From Plakobranchus ocellatus (taxonomy: Eukaryota; Mollusca; Gastropoda; Plakobranchidae): a stretch of 20,908 bases of DNA. A program made the position numbers and the translations under genes. Below the pieces are notes generated by a model. That model made no database searches and was not told the origin of the DNA. It saw only the letters and a program-made list of their open reading frames with translations. The DNA lies in contig BLXT01000055.1 in the NCBI GenBank assembly GCA_019648995.1, positions 4,207,198-4,228,105 of the forward strand. Direction: 5' to 3'. This document shows, piece by piece, positions 8,406-17,204 of this stretch (position 1 is its first letter; every line of letters begins with the position of its first letter).

Positions 8406-10228
8406 TTACCTAGCTACAGTAAAGTCAAATATACCACATGTTGAAATATTTAAAGCCAACCATTTTTGTTTCATTTTTATTATGTAATTCTGCATTGTTG
8501 TATAATGTTAACACAGCAAAATTTTATCCAATAAATACGCAAATCTAGTTACAGAACAAAATCCATGCTGGTATTTGGAAATATTACTTGTAAGTCTTGT
8601 AATGACAATATTGAATGAATCTTAATGTTCCTAAAATAGCCCTTAGCTCTTCTTGCAGCAGTGTGAAAACTGATTTCAAAGCCCAGGAACTACATTTACT
8701 ACAATGAAATGCACTGTCATAATAGCAAAGAGAACGAAATTCTCTTGTGTCATTCAAACTTCATCCTAACAAATCAACATTTTAATGCACACACACACAA
8801 TTTAGACTAAATACAGCAAGATACTCCAAGGTGTTAAAGGCGTTAAGTAGGTAATATGATAAGAAACAAATTTAATTGTGTAGCAATCTGAAAAAATGAG
8901 CCTAGTTGCAGTTTTGCATGATTGACCTCAAATGAAAACCAATAATTACTCAACTTACTGTGGATAACTTAAGGAGCTTTAAAAATAAGATTTTCGTAAA
9001 CAATTACTGCACACTAAAATGGGGGTATCCTGATATCAATAAATGCTTGCTTTAATTGCTTAAAATCAATAAGTAGTGAAATGTATAATCATTAAGTGAT
9101 AGAATGTAAATATACTATAATTGTATTATACTGATATGTTCTTCAAATGAAAAAGTTAACATTTTTTTTATGTTCTCTTGAAATTTTTTTTAGAGGGTCT
9201 CCAAGTTAGGGCAGTTTTGAATGACACCTGCAACTTTATTTGTTAGTTCATTTGCTAAGTTTGCACAATCAATAAAATATAGGCCCTTGCCATAGGTCTA
9301 TATTAATTTACATTGTCCTTCGGCAGCACAAATATTGACACTGAGATCTAGAGCATAGTTCTACGCCAAAATAAACTTTGGTTCAATGTGAATAGTAGCA
9401 GATAATATATCATCATCAGGTACCTTGTCTGGAACAGACATTATAGACCTTTCACAGACATACTTGTAAAGGGCCCTTAGTATATGTAGGTCAGATTATC
9501 TGCTGGTCAACCCAGCATGCCTCACCCTCAACGTCCCGTAGACAACACGCCTTTCCCAAGGCAATGTAGCTTAATACACCGCTAGACAAGACCTGCCGCT
9601 GGACTCTAGATCTAGACTTTGCATCAAGAAATCTTTGATCTAATTTAAATCAGAATAACAATCTTCCAGATTTCGATTTAGAAATGATCAAAAAATAATC
9701 TGATGCACATTTAGATCTAGATTTCTCTTTCCAGAGGCACGAACAGTTACAAACAAAGGATTAAAACCAAGCCCTCCCGCTTCCCATGAAATTTCAATCC
9801 TAAATCCTGTAACATTGTATTCTATTTTAACTATGCATATTCGATACCAGATTTGACGGGAAAAGAGAACTAATTTGTTTGAATGATTTAAAGATGCCTC
9901 TTCTTGATCTTGAAAGCTCTAGGCCTAGATCTAGTTATTGATGTGGATTCTTGACCAGCTCATGCTTCCACTTAGGTTAGCCTAGCCTACCTAAGCGCTG
10001 ACTGCCTAGGTAGCTAAGCAAAACATGGCTTCTGCGGTTTTCGACTGCCACTGTGTGGGTTCAGTTGCGAGCATAAAATATGCCTCTTATAAAAAAAGTA
10101 ATGACTATTTTTTGCAAAAATAGTTTCAAGATATATTTGTGTAGATATTTAGGTCCAAAACAAAAACTTTTTTTTGATTAAAATAAAGAAAAGCATGCCT
10201 TTTTCAGGACTACGTTAATCTGGTGTTA

Positions 10229-10328
10229 CTAGCGTAGTATCAGAGCTAGCGGGACGCTGATATGTAAACAACGCTAGTCCATTTGCACACGGCACTGAGA
10301 GAATTCCCAGTGCTAGCTGTCTCTGATA
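10229..10328. repeat. nested inverted repeats, possible fold-back element
   Basis: TATCAGAGCTAGC (10238-10250) pairs with GCTAGCTGTCTCTGATA (10312-10328), with a 3-base bulge. ACTAGCGT (10229-10236) also pairs with ACGCTAGT (10271-10278). The patch is richer in GC than its surroundings and lies just beyond the 3' end of LINE copy 2. It may be a small fold-back element or the LINE insertion site. Confidence 0.4.
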
Positions 10329-10364
10329 AAATAACGGCCCCTTAACAGATTTGCGAAACCTCCA

Positions 10365-11985
10365 TATTGGCGATCATGTTCCTCCTCTCATACCTATTCT
10401 AAGATAACCTTATAAAGTTGTAATTGCTACCCTTGCCTATTGCCCATGATTTAAGATTTTCAATAAAAGTTATTCTATGTCTACCTCTACTGCGTTTGCC
10501 TTCAATCTTTCCAGTGATTGCTAAATGTTCTAAACCCTTATGTCGGCAAATATGGCATAAAAACTGTAGTTGCCTCTTATCTAATGGTTTTAATTAGTGA
10601 TTGCTCAAGATTAGCCTCTTTCAGAACCAATTCATTTGACTTATTTTCTGTCCATGATATCCTCATCATTCTTCGGATAAACCACATCTCTACTGCTTCT
10701 AGTTTTTTTCTATTTCTTTGTTTATTGTCCAACACTCACCACCATACAAAAGTACTGACCATACATATGTTTTAATTACCTTTATTTTGGTTGTCATACT
10801 TATATAGAAACATAAGTTATGTTTCTATTTGCCAGTATCGGTTTAATTTTTTGGAATGTATCTTTAGCCATGGCTATTCTTTTATTTATTTCACTTGTGC
10901 ATCTGCCATCTGATGTTATCAGGTAACCTAGTTATTTGAATATTGTAACTTGTTTGATTTTTTCGCCTTTGCTAACAAGATTGCACTTGGGGTTACAGGA
11001 TTTCTTTGAGATGACCATACATTCCGTTTTCTTTACATTCAAAGACAGGCCAATTCTTTCGCTCTCTACAACTACAGTATCTAGAAGTTTTTGGAGTTGC
11101 TTGCCTGATTCTGTTATTAAAACTGTATCATCTGCATACCTGAGATTTTTAAGATTCTCTCCAATTATTTTTAAGCCTGAAATACCATCAAGATTCCTTA
11201 AGATTATTTCACTTTATAAGTTAAAAAGATCAGGAGACATTACACATCCCTGCCTCACACCTCTTTTTAGGTTTGAAATCACTATGTTCTCCTTCAATTC
11301 TTACAGATGCAGTCTGATCCCAGTATAAATTTCTAATTACTCTCAGGTCTTTCCCATCCATGTCTAATTTTTCCAGCATACGAAACAGCTCTTCATCTCA
11401 TATTTTGACAAAAGCTTTAGAATAATCAATTAAACAGAGGTGGAGATCTTTTGGCATTTCTATACATCTTTCCATAAGCATTGACAGAGTGAATATTGCA
11501 TTTCACTCCCTTTATCAGGCATAAAGCCAAACTGTTTTGGGGATATTTCTGGTCTTATACTCTTGCGCATTCTATGCGTCAAAAGGCATAATATGATTTT
11601 TGTAAAATGGCTCATTAAACTGATTGTTCTATAAAGTTCACATTCTGTTGCTCCTGGTGTTTTAGGCAGTACTATAAAAACAGATTTACAAAGATCTTCT
11701 GGAATTGTACCACTATCATATATTGCATTAAGAAGTTTTGTTGTCAGATCTATTCCTAAATTATCTAATGCTTTAATTATCTCTACTGTTATATTATCTG
11801 GTCTCGTGGCTTTTCCATTTTTCATTTTCTTTATTGCTGCCTCTACCTCTTCTTTAAGGATAGTTGGGCCCTCTATTTTTTTTCTTTATTTTGAGTTTTT
11901 TGCACCTATCATCTAATAAAGATCCTCAACATATTCTGACCATCTGTTTAGTATTTCCATCTTTTCCATTAACATTGTTCAATCT
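10365..11985 (-). mobile_element. RTE-like LINE copy 2, 3' segment in antisense orientation
   Basis: Read on the minus strand from 11985 downward, it encodes MEKMEILNRWSEYVEDLY, a premature stop, LKEEVEAAIKKMKNGKATRPDN and VEIIKALDNLGIDLTTKLLN. Then come GTIPEDLCKSVFIVLPKT, YRTISLMSHFTKIIL, QFGFMPDKGSE, NLYWDQTASVRIEGEHSDFK and CVMSPDLF-like sequence. An intact YADD catalytic box lies at 11127-11138 (RYADDTVL), followed by GYLITSDGRC and finally ITGKIEGKRSRGRHR and NMIAN near 10365. These are the ordered motifs of a non-LTR reverse transcriptase plus the C-terminal region. Longest intact frame: 11825-11460, 121 codons. Stops and frameshifts elsewhere mark it as inactive. It is the same family as copy 1. 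Confidence 0.88.
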
Positions 11986-12415
11986 TTTGATGTGTGTAAA
12001 TTTCATATAATACTTAAGAAGTTAAGAAAAGCAAATGCTAATCCTAAATTCCACATTGACTTACTAAAATCTGATGAAAAACTAAAAGACAAAATTGCTG
12101 TAGTTATGCATAATAAATATGAGACTCTAAAAAATATCTCAGAAGTAGAAGAATCATGGTCAGAAACGAAAAATTCACTTAATGAAGTCATAGAGAAAAA
12201 CTTTCCCAAAAAAAGATAAAAAAGAGAATAAGAAATGGATAAACAAAGAAATACTTGATTAATGGAAGAAAGAGGCAAATCAAAAAATGTAGAAGCCAAA
12301 TACAAAGACCAAAACAGAAACATCAAAATGAAATGGAATGCAGCGAAAAAAGAATGGATTAATCAACAATGTCAGAAAATAGAGCAAAAGCTAAATATAG
12401 GCTGCAGGTTTGTTT
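11986..12415 (+). mobile_element. RTE-like LINE copy 2, 5' segment inverted (endonuclease-RT linker)
   Basis: The plus strand reads VCKFHIILKKLRKANANPKF, then HIDLLKSDEKLKDK, YETLKNISEVEESWSETK and VIEKNFPKK. After frameshifts it gives KKWINKEILD, MEERGKSKN, KYKDQNRNIKMKWNAAKKEW and INQQCQKIEQ. This charged linker lies between the endonuclease and reverse transcriptase in RTE-like ORFs, directly upstream of the RT segment encoded on the opposite strand at 11985. The two pieces therefore belong to one element whose 5' part is inverted. Stops at about 12217 and later frameshifts show decay. The outer boundary, near 12415, is approximate. Confidence 0.75.
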
Positions 12416-13055
12416 TTTTTTTAGAAAGAATTAAAGTAGCTTCACGAAATGACAACATACATCATGTTTATACCTATATTTTTATAAGAGTTTAAGTTTT
12501 CTAAAGGAAACCAACTGTAAAAAAGAGGCATAAACAAACAAGAGATATTGTTTTACCAATCTAATTTAGGCTTACAGGTCAGCATCCATTGCTTAACTGT
12601 CATGTTAGGCACAGTCACAACATAAAAAATATTAATAGTGAAATTATATTTTTTGTGTGCTAAAAGGCATGTTAAAAAATGCCCACCTTTTGGCAAAGGC
12701 TTTAGTACACAGCATAAAATGCTTGTGAAGAGTAAGGAGATAAAGCATTTTAAACTTAAGTATTGATACATGTCATATCAGCACATGGTTGAAAGTTCTC
12801 ATACTTGCATTCAAAGAGATCAGAGGATTTCTGCATTCTGTCTAGTCAAAAATAGTAGCAATGTCTGTGTGTCTCTCTCTGCATTTTCACACTATTGCAG
12901 GTGTTAATAACATTGTATTTCCTGATTTCATTCGTTTTTATTCTTTTTTTTCTCTCTCTCTTTCCCACTTTTTATCCAATATAAATTGTAAACGGCTGAA
13001 TAAATTAATAGCTATCTATATATAGGTACATATTGTGTTTTTTTTTTTTGTTTAG

Positions 13056-13603
13056 ATTATGACCAGCATGACAGACAAAGACGCCTAAGGCGCAAGAAGA
13101 ACCGCCCTAGAGGAAACAGCAGTGCAGCATCAGGTACTGAGACTGATGGTGGTGGAGGACCTTCTAACTTCAGAGGCCCAAGAGGAGGTGGTCGTTACAA
13201 CCACAGCCGAGGACATGAATCTGACTCTGGCCGTTACATCAGTGGCCGCAATCAAGAAGGGGAGCCCACCAGCCGTATAATGCCTCCTAGCAATGTAGGC
13301 TCTCCACTGGGACCTGGTGGTCGCAGTAACATCAGCCCAGCAGTGAATGGTGGAGCAGGTGACCGTCCAGGTAAGCCTGATCAGGGCCAGCCAAAAGAAC
13401 AACGAGATTTACGTCCAACCAATCGAGGTAGCAATAACAATTCATCATCTGGTCCTCAGCCTTCCTCTGGACTGACTTTAAAGGGCAACATGCCAAACCA
13501 TCACAGTGGGGGCGTTGAATCTGACTCTAAACTTGCCAAAAACAAACTTATCGACAGTATGAGTGTCATTAAACAAAAAGAGCTTATAGCAAATGGAAAG
13601 TAA
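13056..13603 (+). CDS. FMR1/FXR1: FMR1/FXR-family gene, 3'-terminal coding exon with stop
   Basis: The acceptor is a T-rich tract ending TTTAG at 13055. The phase-1 join gives DYDQHDRQRRLRRKKNRPRG, which corresponds to the vertebrate FXR1 exon beginning DDSEKKPQRRNRSRRRR and entering at the same point of the protein. About 181 residues follow. There is a third RG-rich patch (FRGPRGGGRYNHSRGH), two ESDS motifs, low-complexity G/P/S/N segments, and a conserved-looking end, SDSKLAKNKLIDSM to VIKQKELIANGK. That end resembles the ETLAKNKKEMAKDV region of FXR1. TAA is at 13601-13603. A near-consensus splice donor lies inside the exon (CCAG|GTAAGC, cut after 13370) in phase 1, so some transcripts may leave the exon there. 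Family assignment is strong. The exact orthologue name is uncertain because invertebrates usually carry one FMR1/FXR gene. Confidence 0.92.
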
Positions 13604-13923
13604 TGAACAGACTGTGTAAGAGGATATTTCAGGCTGTCAAGACATATTAAATGTTAATATTTTGTTTTTATATCAAGAAAAAAAGTGAATCTAACCTTTG
13701 GACTTAAATCTAAATTTTAAAAAAGTTATCTTTATTTAGGAAAGTTTCATTGTGGCACTATAACTTTATGATATTATTGAAAAATCATTTGAATTTGTTA
13801 CTTAAAAGTCCTTAGGGTTTGAAGCAGGCAGGCTTATTGGGTTGGAGCATGCAAGCTCTTTGGGTTCCACTTTGTCTTGAACTCTCCAACATTAAAATTG
13901 GAAAAAATGAAAATAATAACCTT

Positions 13924-13931
13924 TGTAAATA
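13924..13931 (+). promoter_or_regulatory. Pumilio-type element UGUAAAUA
   Basis: An exact match to the UGUANAUA consensus, 320 bases after the stop codon and 35 bases before the first AATAAA. Identical octamers occur at 14330-14337 and 15931-15938, the latter overlapping AATAAA at 15935. Motif identity is seen directly; function is inference. Confidence 0.4.
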
Positions 13932-13965
13932 TGGTTGTGATGTCTTTAAATCAGTTTTTGCATGG

Positions 13966-13971
13966 AATAAA
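13966..13971 (+). promoter_or_regulatory. candidate proximal polyadenylation signal AATAAA
   Basis: This is the first canonical hexamer after the stop codon, about 360 bases downstream. A TG/T-rich stretch (ATGTGTTG and TGTATTG, 13999-14020) follows at a distance suitable for a downstream element. It is plausible as the proximal cleavage site giving a short 3' UTR. Confidence 0.45.
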
Positions 13972-16858
13972 GTAATTTATCAGTGAGATTGAAAGCCACA
14001 TGTGTTGACCATATGTATTGTTAATTTGGGAGGATACCCAGCCTGTGTTCTTAAACTGCTGCCAAGAGAATCATTATGCTTGGAAAACTGGGTTTTGGGT
14101 TATAGATTTGAAAGGTTTTTTTCGCTAGTTCAAGCACATTGTACAAATGAAACATTTTCTATGGAAATATCTGTCTGTGAAAAAAAAAAGACATATCCTT
14201 GTAATGTATGAAAGTTTTTAATGATGCCTTGTGTTGGTATTGTTTGAAAGATATCATGTAAATTTGTCATGAGATAATTATGCATACATGTACTTACAAT
14301 GGTTGATAATTGATAATGTATTAGACAACTGTAAATATTCTTTAGCAAGCAATGTATGATGTGTTTTCCGTGGATGTTAAGCCAATACTTAACTTTTGAA
14401 TTGCTTAAAACATAAAGTGAAGATTTGAAAAGTATATGCAAAAGTTTTCAGTCAATTATAATCTTATTAATTCATCAAGACACCTATGCGAAATCAGTGA
14501 TCCTTTTAAAAAATTCTAAAAGGTTTCTTTCAAGCAAAGTTGTAATTGGGACACGTGTCTGCATAAACAAAACTGCTTACTCAGAAACAAACTTTTGAGA
14601 GATCATAAGTATAACTATTGTTTATGTTTTGACCATGGATCCTTGTTGAAATCTAGGTGTTCTTCTGGATTTAAACTCAGACAACTCTCTCGGATGTGAC
14701 AATTCTATATCACTGGTTAAATGGAACTTTTTTCTTTCCTTTCATTTTTTTTTTGTTTGATATATTTTGACTAATTTGATCTGTTATTTGTTATTTAATG
14801 TTACATCTATTGTTTACTTTAAAAAAAATTTCATAAAGATATGTGTCTCTTATCTTCTACCGCAGTAGTATTCTTTAGGTTTAATTCCTACTCAGATTTA
14901 GGGCCACATGATTTTATTATTGGATTTACTGTAGGTTAAAGTACAGAAATCTTGCCCTATCAGGCTATGTAGTTTTCCTCATTGTCATACTAGGTTAAGG
15001 CTAAGTTCCAAGTAAATGATTTGAATTTTCATTTTCAGAAATTCAAAAATTTCCAATGAAAACCAATCCTTTGTCTGAATAAAGCACTGAAGATTATACA
15101 GACACATGTCCAAATACATGCAGCCTTGAAAGGAAGCACACTTCCAATTCAAAAAAATTTATCAACTCTTGAAAAATGTTACATGGGTCATTCTGTTAAA
15201 AAAAAAAAAAAAAATTAAAAGTGTGCATTCCCCCAAAAGTTCATAGCAATGTATCAGTAGGATAAAGAACAAAGGGCTGAATAAAACAAAAAATGAGAAA
15301 GGAAATATGTCATGCCTCGCAAGGAATTTTTATGTCCAGCTATCTGCATAGCTGTGGATAGATCTGTAATAATGACATTTTTTTTTTTCTAGCTGTAAAA
15401 ATGTATTGCTTATTTTATGTACTTTGCAGAATGTCATTTTAAGATTTCTTTATTTTTCATTTTTCTTTTGCTTTGGACTCAGATTCATTGCTCTTCTTTT
15501 TACTGGTTTTAGTTTTGTTAAAAGTTGCACTAACAAGTTTTTCTCCTTCCTTTTTTTCTTTTGGTAGGATACAAAGCTACCAGATCAAAAGAAATGCTCA
15601 GTTACATACAAAGTAGCATTTAAGCATTTTATGTATATGATGAAGATGATAATGGATAGCTTAGGATTTTAAGATAAGTGCAAATCTTTTTTTTAATTTC
15701 AGCATATGTTTTTGAATTTATTGATATTTCATTGTCACAGAGTTCTCCTGACCATAACCAAATTAACTCAATGCAAGCTTCATAATATTGGTGAAAAGCA
15801 TTTTCAAGATAATGCTATCACAGAGGCTTGTGATTCTCAGCCAATGTAAACAGATGGTCATGAGAAATTGTGCCATTTTCAATTTTCAGTTGCTTTCAGC
15901 CTGCATTGAAAAAGCAAATTTTACATGACGTGTAAATAAATGTCAAACACACCTTGAGCTTGACATACTAACACCTTTGTGTAAGACATTGACTCTTACA
16001 TATGAGTTTTGAAGTTGGAGTCACACCAAAGAATTTAGCTTTCAGCATCACATCAAATGCCTTGAAGATAAGATGAGGATGTAGTATTCTTAATATTTCT
16101 TTGTCTTCATCTTTCAATCCCTTTTTTGCAACTTACTAAAGACTGTTTATGAAACACCTACAGAAATTTTCATTCTTGTATGGAGTGTTACTGACATCAA
16201 TATTACTACATTCTTACAAGATGAGGTCTTTATTTTGATGCTTTCTTGTGACACAGGTTGAAAAGTAGCAGTCATACCAAACCTTAAAATAAGCATACAA
16301 AAACCATTGAGATCTCTTTAGAATGAGAAACAGTTTCACCTTGTCTGGACTTTAAAAGAAGATTTTGACAATATAAAGCTGTTCAAAAAACACTCAAAGG
16401 CATTTTTGTAAAGAAAAATCTTTTTTGCTTTTAGGTACTAACATTCTACTTCCAACAAAAAAGAGTGAAGGTGATATCAGCCTTATTTAATTGCAGTACC
16501 AAAACATTGTAACTACAATTGTATCAGTTAATTTTTAATTTCAAACTGACATTTTGTTCAGCATTTTCACATCATTTGTTCATTTAATGGGAAAATGTCT
16601 TTTAATGTGAAGTAACCTGGGTAAATCAGGCATAAATTGCATTTTGAACATATTGACTAGTGAGCACAAAGTATTTTCTTATAGTTTACACTTAACATAC
16701 AGAATCTTTCTCTCTCAATTCTGTGAAAAGATTGTCAGCTGAACAGTGAAGACTGTAGTTTCATAAGCTTTTTAGAATATATATAAAAATATTAAACAAG
16801 AAAAAAGAACCTTTCGTGCCTATGCCTGGTTTACCCTGGTTGTCTTATGGTTATATAC

Positions 16859-16956
16859 TTAAAAAAAAAAACCAAAAAAAACAAAAAAACAAAACACACA
16901 CACACTTAAAAAAAAAAGCAGCAAATTTGTAGATGCTAAAAAAGAAAAAAAAAAGA
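16859..16956. repeat. A-rich low-complexity tract with (AC)n
   Basis: Runs of A are interrupted by C, with a short CACACACACAC stretch, followed by two related segments AGCAAATTTGTAG and CAACAAATTTCTA. It may be a decayed retroposon tail. It could also act as an internal priming site in oligo-dT libraries. Confidence 0.8.
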
Positions 16957-17022
16957 CAACAAATTTCTACGTAATTTTTAACACAAATTTCCCTTCTGAA
17001 AGCCTAACTGCTTTGCTTTCAG

Positions 17023-17204
17023 AGCCAGATAAGATTTTTGTTGTGACAGAAGCTGCTGGCATACATGGAAAACAAGTGTTCAGAGATGCCACTGTTTCAA
17101 ATAAAGCTGAAAATTGTTTTTGTACTCATATTAGACATTGTAGTAGGCATTATCAGGCTTCTTTTGCAATCTTGGACTTTATTAATTCCTTATTTCCCTG
17201 TTAA
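17023..17204 (+). CDS. candidate alternative 3'-terminal coding exon of the FMR1/FXR gene
   Basis: A textbook acceptor, with a branch-like CCTAAC about 18 bases upstream, then CTTTGCTTTCAG ending at 17022, opens this segment. If it is joined in phase 1 to the strong internal donor at 13370/13371, the frame reads EPDKIFVVTEAAGIHGKQVF, RDATVSNKAENCF and so on to TAA at 17202-17204. That is about 60 residues replacing the last 77 of the main form. I do not recognise the peptide. It could equally be non-coding sequence with a chance acceptor. Splice strength and matching phase support it; no homology was established. Confidence 0.35.

Larger units (their letters stand above)
8344..9228. mobile_element. 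possible TIR-bounded element, unclassified
   Basis: GGTGTCATTCTAAACTGC at 8344-8361 is repeated in inverse orientation at 9211-9228 with one mismatch. Similarity is weaker just outside and inside: about 23 of 30 match over a wider alignment. The interior is AT-rich and has no convincing open frame. No target duplication could be fixed, so this may be a MITE, two fragments of one repeat, or a degenerate hairpin. A poly-C/poly-T run and a short perfect hairpin (8359-8380) lie at the left end. Confidence 0.35.
6039..13055 (+). other. 7-kb intron (phase 1) with transposon remnants
   Basis: The donor is GTAAGC at 6039. The acceptor is a T-rich tract ending TTTAG at 13055. It contains two RTE-like LINE copies, a possible TIR element (8344-9228) and a hairpin-rich patch (10229-10328). 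The segments 6039-6728, 7641-8343, 9229-10228 and 12416-13055 hold no gene I can support. The segment 7780-7870 contains CCAGTTTCACAAAA followed by AGCTGAGAATTTTTCTC, reminiscent of molluscan interspersed repeats (recall only). Confidence 0.75.

Noticed and set aside
10025..10123. Small ORF beginning MASAVFDCHCVG in a good AAACATGGC start context
   Set aside because: Only about 32 codons in the middle of an intron, with no family resemblance, promoter or splice support; likely chance.
10104..10124. ACTATTTTT/AAAAATAGT hairpin with TGC loop
   Set aside because: Low-complexity A/T arms are expected in AT-rich DNA; nothing suggests a function such as a terminator in this eukaryotic intron.
10518..11328. 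Plus-strand frames of 85 and 130 codons
   Set aside because: They are the antisense of the LINE reverse transcriptase, which reads correctly on the minus strand.
13130..13402. 90-codon minus-strand frame in the last coding exon
   Set aside because: Antisense shadow of a GC-richer coding exon.
4750..14561. Shared AATTGGGACACGTGT at about 4750 and 14546
   Set aside because: A 15-base match can occur by chance in 21 kb and the flanks do not align.
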